A DNA stretch of 64,000 bases from Chaunax sp. Z400 (taxonomy: Eukaryota > Chordata > Actinopteri > Lophiiformes > Chaunacidae). Position numbers and translations under genes: made by a program. Shown here in pieces: positions 37,535 to 48,866 of the stretch. The notes beneath the pieces were generated by a model, which was not told where the DNA came from, did not search any database, and was given only the letters and a program-made list of their open reading frames with translations. The stretch covers positions 13,860,839-13,924,838 of the forward strand of contig CM075189.1 in the NCBI GenBank assembly GCA_037577475.1, in the 5' to 3' direction. How positions within the stretch are numbered: position 1 is the first letter of the stretch; each line of letters opens with the position of its first letter.

Positions 37535-37858
37535 GAGCTCATACCTCTGAACAATCTGACACATGTCTGTTTAGCTTTCATGGCCCATGCTTCACTCACT
37601 GGATCCACCCCTCAATCCAAATCTCCACCAAAATGCAACTGGTTCCTACGTCCACAAAGTTTTGTGGAAATCATTTTGGCAGTTTTTGCATAATTATGGA
37701 AAATTTCGAAAAATGCCTGATATAAAAGAAAAAAAAAGATAAATTTTCCCCCTTTTTTCTGAATCTGTGCCAACATTTATTGGGTAATTCCCTGGCCTGT
37801 GCTCCATCTTTCCACCAAAAGTCATGAAAATCTGTCTGGTAGTTTTGGCATCCTGCAA
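37535..37858 (-). repeat. Dispersed repeat family A, uninterrupted minus copy
   Basis: Begins 'ctcatacctctgaacaatct' (the family end also seen at 8290) and contains two related internal units. The first has 'ttttgtggaaatcattttgg' and the second has 'catgaaaatctgtctggtag', each preceded by a 'tgccaacat' or 'caccaaaat' word. It ends 'gttttggcatcctgcaaata'. It shows what the 8281-9128 copy looked like before the LTR inserted. Confidence 0.7.
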
Positions 37859-38000
37859 ATAGATAAGATAAGAAAATGAGATGATAAGAAGATGAGATTA
37901 GATAAAATAGAACTTTATTAATCCCGGGGGAAATTCTTGTGTCAGAGATTGCTCCAAATTACAGTGACAATACAATACAGAATTAAAAACAGTATTAAAT
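37859..38000. repeat. Dispersed fish repeat with 'actttattaatccc' motif
   Basis: A GATAAGATAAG-like stretch is followed by 'tagaactttattaatcccgg' and 'ggaaattcttgtgtcagaga'. Sequences of this form (simple GATAA array, then TTTATTRATCCC...GGAAATTC) recur widely in fish genomes. I do not recall the element's class with certainty. The right border is not clear. Confidence 0.55.
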
Positions 38001-39990
38001 ATGAGTGAAAATTAAAACAGAAAGTGTGTCAGGAGTAAATGCAAAGTAAACAAAAGAAAAGTTAACCTCCTTGGCCCAAATATTATAAAGAAAATGTGAA
38101 AAAAGTCTATTAAATTTTGAGATCAGTCAGTTGTTAAGACCAAGCATATATTGTAATTCTGTGAGACTTCAAAGATCAGTCTGTTCTGTACAAAACCACC
38201 AGCAACTGATCAACACAAAACACTGTAATTGTTATAGTTATAATCTTGGATATACTTTATGAATGTTGTGTCAAGAGCAGGAATGACAAGATCAATCTGG
38301 ATGAACTCAAATTATAGTTATTACTTAATAAACTAAGTGTTTTAAAGGGTTTGGTGCTAAAATGGAAAATTCTGTGTCTTTTCTGCTAAAAAGAGGTGAA
38401 GGCTTGATGGGCGTCACTTTATTCATAACCAAATGATGTTTTGTTTTGATGATTATATTAACCTTTATTCCTTCCTGATCTGATCTCTGGGCTTTTACTG
38501 ACGACCCAATTTCCTCTGTATCTCCTTGTCTTGTGTTCTATTTTTCATTCTTAGTTTTATCATCACATTCTTTTAAATATTGCAAAATAAAGGTTATGAT
38601 CTGCAACAGAGAGGCAGACGTCCAGGGGGACAAGAAGGGAAGATGAGGAGCAGAGGGTGTAGGGATGTCGCCTGAGGCTGTGAGTAAAGTGATGCTGTAA
38701 GAAAGGTCTGTCCTGCCCATCCGCACCGCCTGGCCAGGAAACCAGCCACCCTTGACGCATCAAAACCTGTCAGAAGGGGGAACAGAGACACGGCGAGGTC
38801 ACGGCGAAGGGGACGTGCGACCTTCTCAACGCAAGCTGATGTCTTTTTCATTAGTCGCTGAGGGGAGGGGTGAGGAGGGGGGAGCGCGGGGCTGCCGATC
38901 CAGTCGACTGCCCCGGCGAATTGGCCTGATATGCGAGGCAATCGAGGCTAATGTCACCGCCCACACAAATGAATGCATGTGCCATAACATTGTGAGTGTT
39001 GCAATTAATATGGAGGAGGTTCTGTATGGAATTATCTCATCTCCTCATGCATTTTATGATCTATGTAAATGAACGAGGAGGCTGTAACTAAAAGGATGAT
39101 TAAACTGTCAAGTGTTGGATAAAAAAGTAGCTTCAATGCTGGAATTCTCTTAAAAACCTTTTTCATTTCTACATCATTAGTACAAATATTGCAGTAACTA
39201 TTGGTATAAACTGCGTGTCGGATGTTTATTGACGTCTTTACCTTTGAATACAAGCTAATGATTATTTGCTGTAATTGGAGGTTAATCATTGATATCAGAT
39301 AAATGACCACTGGAGCATTTTAGGACTCATTAGAGCTTCATTGTTGCATTAGTTGTTATGGTTTGTATACAGATCAATAGCTTTTGCATTCATGCATGTA
39401 ATTACTTAAGACGGTGTTAATATTTACCAATGTTTATGTGCACAAAGCCTTTTAATTAGAGCACATTTAACCTTCAGTGTTTTTCTTTTGGTTGTCCGCA
39501 ATATTTTTGGACAGTATGTGATTCCAGTGTGAACAATAACAAACACATGCATTTGCATATATCATACAGAGGTAATCTTGGAGGCCACTGAGTCAGTGTT
39601 CATGGTTGAATTATAATTATATACAAAAAAAATACAAAAAATATTCTGTGACAGAGAGGGGGGCTATAATAAAGTCTAAAGAGAGTCTAAATAAAATAAA
39701 AATAAAAAATCATGTTAACAACGGTTAAGAGTACTGTATGTGTATTTCTATCTGTGAATTTGACGAACGGTTTGGATATGGAGTCAAAACAAATCACAAA
39801 TAAAAATCAATTTTAAAAAATGTACAAAAACAATATTTTTAAGACGTATATTGATGACGGGGGGTTGTTTTTAGGGGTTGGTTTCACTTTTCTACAAAAA
39901 ATATTTTAAAAAAAAATATGATAAATAAATAAAATACGTATTTGTAGGAGGTGATCCTTATTTAGCTGCTTTAAAGATCTAGACGGGCAT
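38001..39990. other. Non-coding DNA with one G-quadruplex motif
   Basis: No gene is supported. A GC-rich segment around 38760-38945 holds a four-run G motif listed separately. The segment 39600-39950 is AT-rich with many A and T runs. Confidence 0.45.
38862..38891 (+). other. G-quadruplex motif
   Basis: Four G-runs at 38862-38865, 38867-38870, 38877-38882 and 38888-38891 with loops of 1, 6 and 5 bases fit the canonical G3+N1-7 pattern. It lies in a locally GC-rich patch in an otherwise AT-rich region. Confidence 0.6.
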
Positions 39991-40060
39991 GTTTGGGTTT
40001 GTTTGGGTTTGTTTGGCCTTGGCGGAGGTGTGTGCGCCATTCTAGTTTTTATTCTTATTC
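39991..40060 (+). repeat. Fragment of repeat family A end with (GTTTGGGTTT)n
   Basis: Two and a half copies of 'gtttgggttt' lead directly into 'ggccttggcggaggtgtgtg' and 'gccattctagttttt'. The latter is the end of family A, whose reverse complement appears at about 8292-8312. Only the terminal 40 bases remain. Confidence 0.55.
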
Positions 40061-41029
40061 CTTTTCCTCTTTATACAAAGTCTATTCTTGACTTGTATTC
40101 ATGCCAGAATTGAGCCTCGTATCAACTATTGGTCATTCAGTGAACCTGGGGGGAATAACTTTGGGTCTGTCTGCAGCTTTAACTAAGTCATACAGCCTCA
40201 CATGAATCACAGCCACACACAATAGTCTGCTGGCCCTCGTATAAAAGAAGCATTTTCCGCCCCAAAATATTGCAAGGGACCGGGGAGTGCTTCCACAGAG
40301 GATGTGAGCATGGGCCGTGGGCACATTATTGGCCTTGAGTCTCACCACGCTACAGTCTTCCAGGGCTTTTGGAGTAAAGAGGGGGGGGGCGGTAGCTGGC
40401 AGTCTACTTCTGTGGTTTCCTGTTCGCATAGCTTTTTAGACTTACAAGACACCAGGGACCTGGCCACTGTGAAAGAATATTCAAGGGAGGCGAGAAAATC
40501 CCTTCTTGACGTCAGACGTGTGTTGTGTTCGCGTGACGTGTCGAGAGCTGAGGAGCAGACGAAACTGTGTTGGCTGCTTTTCCGCTGGTATGACTCAGCA
40601 GTGTGTGTTTACATTGGGACAGCGTGAGCCACTTGCTTCCTTCTGAAAGGCGACCAAGCGCCAAATAAATGGAATGCCCCGCCCTGCAATGGCAAGAGAA
40701 AAAAAATTAACAATTTTTATTTTATAGGCCCAGAAGTGGAATGTAAATCTTTAAGTAGCATTTACAGGTTTCTTTCTTTTTTTTTATTATTGATATGACA
40801 TTTTATAATAGCACACATATCGAATAAAAAAGAACCATGCAGGGTTTGCATGAGAAGACAGATGGAGAATTCTGTGATTGATTTGACTTGATTTATACCT
40901 CAATGAACTTTTTCTTGCTAAAACAATGAAAATGTTCTTGTTTTAAATCATAAATAGGATGTTTTAACTTGTTGAAAAGTCGGGTTTTTCCTCACAGACA
41001 ATAGTCAGCCATTCAGAAAACAATCAGTC

Positions 41030-41385
41030 CTCTCTCTTTTGACTTTCCCCATTTTATGATTTCCAGACTACTGTCAGCGCTGCACAAATCCAGGAACTGT
41101 CATCAGCTCAGGAAAGGAAGACATTTTCTTGCTCTGTATCCTCGTCATGTTCGCACATTGGCATGACCCCCCATTGTTGTACGGGGCCAGAAAGGAGCTC
41201 TTTGATGCGCTAAGTGATTTACAGACCTAGAGGACATAAACAAATGGTTCATTCAACATTCTGGGAAGGAAGTGCCCTCCAACTTCAAAAGGGTGCTCTG
41301 AAATAACAACAGCCTGAGGTCCATTTCTCTCCTGTCACAATATTTTCTGTCACTGCATGAGCTCAGTGGCACAAATGGCAGCATC
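41030..41385. promoter_or_regulatory. Candidate conserved non-coding block
   Basis: About 350 bp of complex sequence. It contains 'ccattgttgtacggggccag' (SOX-like ATTGTT) and 'gctctttgatgcgctaagtg' (TCF/LEF-like CTTTGAT). No repeats. Called on texture and motifs. Confidence 0.22.
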
Positions 41386-42414
41386 GGACTGGAATAAGAA
41401 AGTTATGTATAGTTTTTTTTTTTTCATATCTGAATGCAGAAGACGTACGGAAGGCTCCGTCTGTATCCGTATCCGTCTTTAGCGTAGAGCATTAACGGGC
41501 CTAAAGTTTGAAGTTTTCTCAAAAAATGTTACAGACGAGCCTTAAGAATTTCTTTATTTAATATATGCGAAATGAGTCTTTGGCAATTTGGCTTCATCTT
41601 GACGTCATCATATTTTAAGAGGTGAAGAAAAGCTGTGAGTAGCCAGGAAACCCCTCGATGGAGCGCAGACAGTGGTGGTGGTGAAGAGGAGATCCAGAGG
41701 ACGGCTGAAGATGTGATGAGGAGAAGCTCCACTCGGGGCACTGAAGGCGAAAAAGAAGGGAGGAGGGTCACACCGAAATGACACCTGACAGCGGCAAAGA
41801 TTGATTGGCTTGATTTAAATCGTGCCAAAGAAAACACCCATAAAAAGATAAATAAATAGAAAAACAAATAGATAAATAAATTGTGTAAAGATGATCTAAT
41901 GCATGACTTGTAATGAGGCATTCTAACATGAAATGTTATTAATCAAGTTGCTGTGATTAGAATACTTAATCAGATGTTATTTTCTAATAATACATACAGT
42001 AGAATGTGACAGCAGATCATGATCAGTTAGAAGTCATTATGTTTGACTTTTCATATAAACAATGATCCAATATGATGCATGTCCACACTAACAGCCACTT
42101 TTTTATGAAATGAAAATGCACTTGTCTACTAGTCAACTATTTCTGTTTGAGCAAACCTTTGGGTTAAAAATAAAACCTGGTCAGTAGATCAAACACAGCA
42201 TTTATGCAGACCTCTATGCTAGCCATCCTTCACAATCCCAGGTGGAATCTAAAACCCATACGTCTCCATATAACAGCATCATCAATGTCTGTTTGCTTTG
42301 GGGGCTGGACCTCTTCACACCAGCCTGGGCCGCCGAGGATGCTCAGAGGAGGAACCAGGGAGACTGGGGGTTTGCCCTTTAAAATCAGCATCCTGTTGTG
42401 TTACAAAGTGAGAA

Positions 42415-42625
42415 ATAATCATTCATTAACCCCCCCTGACCCTGTAAAGGAGGGGAGGGGAAGGGTTGGGTTTAGATGGAGGCCCATCATTGTCTTGCCC
42501 TCCTGCAGCTGGGTCAAGCTGATTGACAATGCACATAATGATCTTAAATGGATTAACCGGCCGAACACGGCTCAGAGTTTCCTTTTCAATTATGAACTGA
42601 ATCGGTTTATAAAATGGAGACCAGT
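42415..42625. promoter_or_regulatory. Candidate enhancer: Pbx/Meis site beside a G-quadruplex motif
   Basis: TGATTGACA at 42520-42528 matches nine of the ten bases of the known Pbx-Prep/Meis composite site TGATTGACAG. It is followed by 'cataatgatcttaaatggat' and 'aattatgaactgaatcggtt', with further TAAT/ATTA and GATT cores. A G-quadruplex motif lies 50 bases upstream. The block is repeat-free and sits just before a microsatellite cluster. Function is inferred from motifs only. Confidence 0.3.
42452..42470 (+). other. Short-loop G-quadruplex motif
   Basis: G-runs of 4, 4, 3 and 3 bases (42452-55, 42457-60, 42463-65, 42468-70) separated by A, AA and TT. Loops of 1-2 bases are the class that folds most stably in vitro. 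Confidence 0.75.
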
Positions 42626-42666
42626 GTGGATAGCAGAGAACAGAAGCCCCCCCCCAGGGACTGCAG

Positions 42667-42688
42667 GGTGTGTGTGTGTGTGTGTGTC

Positions 42689-42724
<36 letters not shown>

Positions 42725-42747
42725 CGAGACAGAGCGAGAGAGAGAGG
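42667..42747. repeat. Compound microsatellite (GT)n-(GA)n
   Basis: About twenty GT units with one CT interruption pass into about fifteen imperfect GA units. This produces the false Cys/Val then Glu/Arg-rich part of a long plus frame. Confidence 0.95.
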
Positions 42748-42860
42748 TGGAGAGGAGAGGGATGGTTGCAGCTTCAGGAGGGACTCACTTGGGAAGGTGT
42801 TTTATAATGGCGGATGGCTTGTCTTGTGTATGTGCCAGCTTGTATGTTTGTGTGTTCCAT

Positions 42861-42902
42861 GTGTGTGTGTGTGTGTGTGTGTCTGTGTGTGTGTTTGTGT
42901 GC
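42861..42902. repeat. (GT)n microsatellite
   Basis: Mostly GT with two interruptions. Confidence 0.93.
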
Positions 42903-43030
42903 CTGGGGCCATGTCTCCGACATGTCATCTCTCAATAAGCTCCCTGAGGTACAGGGTTTATTGTCACAGTGAAGAGCCTGACAGACAAGTTAATCAATCC
43001 AGCAATTTGGTGTTGCACGTCTCCCTCGTT

Positions 43031-43092
43031 GCCGCCCATCCCCTTCCCTTCCCTTCCCTTCCACACACACACACACACGCAGACACACACAG
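43031..43092. repeat. (CCCTT)n-(CA)n compound repeat
   Basis: Four CCCTT-type units (to about 43060) run into a CA array with a GCAGA interruption at 43079-43083. The pyrimidine tract is followed directly by alternating purine-pyrimidine DNA. Confidence 0.9.
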
Positions 43093-43686
43093 TGTTTGTG
43101 TTTGTGTTGCGGTGCTCTATAGCTTCAGCTGTTAAACAGCAGGTGGAAATTATCCTCTTGTTATCTGACTTTTTAACCAAAGTGATTGAACTGAACACAA
43201 CGGAAATTTGCATATAAAGTCAGAGAAATAAGTCTCCAATCTCCTCAAACAGGAAGCAGTAAAGTAGAAGGATGCAAGCAATGACGTCAGGTTGGCACAT
43301 GGGAAAAGTTTAAGTCCGTCCTCAAGCACACAAAGAGTAAAGGCCCATTTCTACTCCCTCTAAATGGATAAATACTGATATAAACCATAAATCTGTAATC
43401 TCATGCAGATAAAGTTTGGTACCCAAATCACCGTCTTCATCAGTTTCAGCTGCTCAAATGATGCTGATATCAAACTCAACCGAGTCACACAGGAAAAACA
43501 GGCTTACAGAAAACAGAGGTTGTTTTTTTTTGCAGTATTTTGCATAGTTTAGATTTCTTTAATTATTAAATGTTGCAACCATACTGTTCTGTACTGTAAA
43601 TTCAGATGCATCCTATCAGGTTACAGTCCTTTGGCTCTATATCACAGCACTGCTCTCGGACCCGTTTCTAGTCCACAAACACATCT

Positions 43687-43690
43687 CTGT

Positions 43691-43721
<31 letters not shown>
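43687..43721. repeat. (GT)n microsatellite
   Basis: About seventeen GT units with one TT interruption. Confidence 0.93.
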
Positions 43722-46700
43722 CGGCGTCCGTCTGCATGCCTCTTTTGCTGCACGTTCGAGTGTTACATGATCTAAGTGGTTTTTGAAGCGTGGCACAGAG
43801 TTGACCGCAGCACTGTGCTGAGTTGTGACAGCTTTGATTAATTTGATAATGATGACCTATTGTGGCACTTTATGCTAAGGTAAGCACAGCTGTCTGCCCC
43901 GGTCAAGAGGAGCAGGGGGGAGGTCGCGGAATAAGAGAGTTAACTTTGTTAATGGAGACACGGCCAAAGGGGGGAGACTCGGAGCAAGGACAGGGATCAA
44001 TGAAAGAGACTTTTAATGAAAAGGACAGTAACCTTGAGAAGGATGTAGGGCATCAGAGCTGGAGTTTAAATGGCTCCATCCTGACACCTTTCTTTTGATT
44101 CCTTTCCTTTTACTCCTTTTTTTGTAATGAAGTTTTGCTCATAATCATAATAAAAATCATAATATTTCTTTACATCTGGTACATCAGCGCTGTAAGGTCC
44201 CCTCAATCCAAAACATCTTTCTTCGCTGTGTATTTCCTAACAGATACAGAGTTCTTGACCCCGAGTGAAAAGCTGCTTTTTCCCGTCAAGCTCTGGACCC
44301 ACGCTGCGTGAGTTTTACCCTTCCCCTGCACTGTCTTAACTGGGAAGAGACGGGACACCCGATAGCCGTGCGGGTCGGACAGTGAGTCATCCGTTTCCAG
44401 TGTCGGCTGGAACTTGAACCTTTAATCCCGAGGATCTCAGAATCCGGAGAGTTGCAGATTCCTTATCATTTACATTAATCTCAGGAATTTGCACCATGCC
44501 ATGAAGACACAGGCTCCACTTACTGAACTGACACAAAATATAGTAACAGCTATGATGATACTCCACTGGTTTTAGCCACACAACCATATCACACACTCAG
44601 TTGTAAATAATAATGTAATAAGATTGGCAGAGGACACAAATGTTTAACGTCAGACTTTTTTTCTCTCTCCATATAACGAGAGAGCGGTAAATTCTACGTT
44701 TTCTATATTTAAATGATATTTTTCTGTATTTATTAACATTGATTATATAGATAAGTTCAGTTTTTTAACTTTTGCAACCCTTTATGGACCATCAATAAGA
44801 GATTTACTGTATCCTACTTTGATTGAAATGACAAAGCTTCTCCGTGTCAAGGTTTTTTATTACGACCTCAGCAGTAAAGATCGGCTGCTCTCACCTTCAG
44901 CTAAAAGTTCAACCTCTTCTCTTTCCAAGTCCTTTGAAGTGATCCTTTCAGAAGGAAAAACTCAAACACTTGTCCATAAACCATGCCAGGGCCTGTACCA
45001 GTGCCCATATGTGAAATTAATACCGATTTCCAAACTATCCCCTTCAGACTGCTTACCACTTACTCTTGCATAATGTGTCTCGTGAACTCCACAAGGCTCG
45101 TCATGAAAGAACTCGGCTATCAGGAAGACAAATCGTAAATAAATCTTTTGCCTGCATTTGTGGAAAAATCTGGATGACAACGATGGCGAAGGAAATCTAA
45201 TCTGTTCTCTGGAAACGCTGCATCAAGGTAATTCAAGACAACGCGGCAGCTGTAAGGATGACATAGATCGTTTTGAAATACCTCTTTTTCCACTTCTCAA
45301 TATCGGACCTCTGCGGCTGCTGCAGATTTCTTTACCAGCGACCAAAGAAAGCGGCGGCTTCTCCCAGAGAGCTCCGTTCATTTGATCACAACCACACTGA
45401 GTGCAGCAAAAATCATTTGTTGGATTTATCTGTGAGTTACTGCCTCAAATGAAACTTTGATGTCTGGCACATAACACTTCAGAACTTGGATCATTCTGAC
45501 ATTTGCAAAGCCTGGAAGACCTGGAAACATGTGATGTTGAGAAATCTGTGTATATTTTTTAAGACTATTTCTGAGAAGGGCTATTGTTGTGGATATAAAT
45601 GTTGCTGCTGTTTTAAAATGACATTCAAATGTGTGGCACAATCTGAAGCAGTAGTTGCTGTATAAAAAAAAAGCGCACACAAGTAGACTGTTTTATGACC
45701 TGATTACATGTCCCTCTATGTATTACAATACGCTGAAGCAGGAATGCAGAGTCAGCCTCAGTTTATGTAGGGAGGAGGGTGGTCGTGAGGTGAAGGCTTC
45801 CGAGAATAGTTGAGCTTTGTAATCGGCATGCAGCGGCTCCAGAATGTGGTGAGTATTTGGGAACGGCGAGGATGATCTCTCCGTTTGGCTAGTTTGGCTA
45901 ATCTTTGGCTAACCTTAACTCCATAAATGTCCTCTTGTGAGTCTTCTAAATATGTATATGAGTCTTCTCTCAATCTACTACTAGAGTTATAGTTGTGGTA
46001 AAACCCTGATTAATCTTAAGTTATAAGTATCAATGCAAATTAAACAAAACAATACAACAAAATGCTTTCTATTCAGTACAATAAAATATCTCTGCTCCGA
46101 GTTTCTGGTAATATGAAGGGAATAACAAATTACAAATATCTTGGCATCTTCCTTGATTTTTTAAATGCAGAACCAACTGGGACCGAGTCTTGACTGCTGA
46201 AACAGAAGCTGCCCTCTGAGCTGTTGAAAGAGGATTGTAGACCATGGAGTTATCATATGTCATCATGCTCCACTCCGAGTCCCCATAAATACTCACCACA
46301 GAGTATGTATGATTAGCTTTTGATATCATATCTAATTCTTGCTGCTGTAGCACTCTGATATATGTACGTACCTCCAGTGACTGGTTGATATAGAGAGCTC
46401 GGACTAGAACTGATTTAAAAAGAACAGACCCTAATATTTATTGAAAATATTAATTGAAAAGTTAATCTAAACTAAGCAGCATCATGACGGTCAAACTCAT
46501 GTTTTTATGTTTTCCAATAAGCACCATTAAGCTGCAGTTCTGTGGCAGCAACTCTAAATATGGAAACAAGCTTGGTCACAACCGGGAGACCACACACATC
46601 CATCCTCATCGTCTCAGACCACAAATTCCTAAATTATTCAAGAAAGAGGGAACCTTGGGAAAGCGAGTACTTTCCTTAAGTTATGATGATCAGTGTCAAA

Positions 46701-47959
46701 GCAGGTTAAACCCACGATCGAGGGCCAACCTTAAACACAATGCAGCTCTGGATGGAAGAGTTGGCTTTCAAGGGGAGATATATGGCCAGTACAAGCCCAG
46801 GATCAGTGTCTTTGGGAACTTAAAACCTCGGATGACAGTGAGAGCCATTTATAATATTAAGATAAATAGGCTCATCCTGGCACCAGCTGGAGCGGTTGGA
46901 AGTTTGACTCGTTTGACGCAAATGAACCAGATCACTGTGTGTTTAGAGGATATTTAAAGGCAAAACACTGAGTTGAAACAGGAGGGAAAAAAAATTCTCA
47001 GTGCACTTTGCCAAGCTTGAAATACTTTAGAATTTGAGCCTTTTTGCTGCGTCTTGGTAGTTATCCACCTTGTTGATTTTAGTTTACAGGCATAATCCCC
47101 TACTCTTGAGGAGGTATGACAGTGTCTGCCTCACCTCATTTCAGGAGTATCCCACTGTGGCAGGTAAAACCTCCCAAATCAATGGCACATATGGTCTGCA
47201 TTACAGTGGGAAAGGCCTCCAAAAAACCTCTTTCTCCGAGAGTGGCTTACATCGATGACAGACGCATTCTGATTCCACATATGTTGAAATGTAGAAAGCG
47301 TTACATGGCCTCTTTGATACAGGATGATTTATAGGGCCTTGACACCAGTTGCAAATGTCTTTGGCGAGGGCATGGGGAGGCCTACACTGCAAGTGGATAA
47401 TGTCCATCAAATCACTCGAAGGGCCACAACGAAATGGATTGCGTCTCCACTCCACAAGTCTTTTGACCTCTTACCATTGTACTCCTTGTTGGGTCACCGT
47501 TGTCAAATGTCAAGCTCCATCTTTTTCTTAGATTGAAAGAAAGAAAGGCTGGGTCCTCTCTTTCGTCCTACATGGATGATACAGTACATCCTCATGGATA
47601 TTCGGCGCCCTCACACTGCCAATGCCATCTGGACAAAATAAAGAATTTTAATCGAACCCTCAGTATTCCTGTTATGCGCAAATTTCATGCTCCAATTAGA
47701 CAGGCGTTGAGGCAGATTCAGGCAGGACGAAACAGGGGACAAAGCTTGATGAAATCTCCCCAGTTTGCATCACCCTGCCAAATACAAAATAAGGTTGGCT
47801 AAGGTCACTGTCTTGCGAGGTATAATTATACCATAAAACTAATCCTCTCACTTTGGCATAATGGTAGATAAACAGAGTCTGATGTGTGACACTTCTCAAG
47901 TTTGATGCAGCTAACTCAATTAGCAAATCAGGGATCACCAGCCTCTTAATAGGGATTGG

Positions 47960-48430
47960 TTGGGATGAGCAGACTTGTTCCCAAAAATTAATTGCCTATC
48001 ACGTTTCTCGTGGTCATCAAAGTACCCCAGGCTAATGGCATTCTAACTCCATATTCAGTGAAGCACTCATGTTCCATTAGAAATGTCAGTCATTCGCTTG
48101 ACAGAGTGGTGCAGTAATCTTTGCTGTTGACTCACGCCTTTCAAAAAAGGCCCTAGCATGCAAATGAGGTCTTTAGCTTTGTCTGTGTGATGGAGTAATT
48201 TGGTTTAGAATACATGTATGAATATCTGAGTACAAACTCATGGGTCACTCAGAATACCTTTCAAGCAAAGGTTGGTACAAGGGGGCAATTAATAATGTAC
48301 AGTTAGACCTGACAAGCCACCAATCCCCAGAAGAACATAAGTGACAGCATGCAAGCAACAGCTTAATGTCATTCTGCATCTCCATTACGCCGTGCTTTAT
48401 TGAATAAAATCTCAAATGTTTATGTGCAAC
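47960..48430. promoter_or_regulatory. Candidate conserved non-coding block with POU octamer
   Basis: Contains a perfect octamer ATGCAAAT (48158-48165) in 'tagcatgcaaatgaggt', plus 'ccaggctaatggcattctaa' and 'aaaattaattgcctatcacg'. Repeat-free over 470 bp. The octamer is a known POU/Oct site. Activity is inferred. Confidence 0.27.
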
Positions 48431-48772
48431 GCTGAGAATCAGCCCTATGCAAGGCTAAATCAGTCATGAATGGTGTTCCACACGCACTGTATACTTTACT
48501 GCTTTTATTTGAAATGTTGTCTGAAATGGTTTGAGACACGAGGAGCTTTTACTGAGGTTGAATATGAACTTTAAAAAAAATGTTTTATTACCTGTTTTAT
48601 TACCTGAATGTAAATGTGGCTCCCAGCTCTTGCACCTCAGAGTCACATTTAAAGAATTTTTTTAACTTATAAATTCCCATAAATTCCATATTCCGTAAAT
48701 CACTTTGATTCAATCATTCACAGATCAAACCTCACAGGAGACGACCAAATAATAACCACCTGAGAAATTTCT

Positions 48773-48846
48773 TTTAGACTTCTGACTTTAAAGTCAGAAT
48801 TCTCAGATTAAACTCAGAATTCTGAGAATAAAGTAAGAAGTCTAAA
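48773..48846. repeat. Small inverted-repeat element (hairpin)
   Basis: Left arm TTTAGACTTCT (48773-48783) and right arm AGAAGTCTAAA (48836-48846) are perfect inverted repeats. Further in, 'actttaaagtcagaattct' and 'agaattctgagaataaagt' pair with few mismatches, so nearly the whole 74 bases can fold on itself. AATTCT/AGAATTCTGAG words recur inside. It looks like a tiny palindromic repeat of a kind common in fish DNA. It could also be transcribed as a hairpin. Confidence 0.55.
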
Positions 48847-48866
48847 TTGTTGTTGTTGTTGTTGTT
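48847..48866. repeat. (TTG)6 microsatellite
   Basis: Six TTG units directly after the small hairpin element. Confidence 0.9.

Larger units (their letters stand above)
40061..42666. other. Non-coding DNA, includes two candidate regulatory blocks
   Basis: No gene is supported. The 130-codon minus-strand frame at 41529-41921 spans an A/T-rich simple stretch (41838-41881) and has no domain. The long plus frame from 42204 is open partly because it runs into the GT/GA array at 42667. Confidence 0.45.

Noticed and set aside
42204..42938. 244-codon plus-strand frame, the longest in the window
   Set aside because: It stays open because it crosses (GT)n-(GA)n and a second GT array. The upstream part is a candidate regulatory block without a protein domain.
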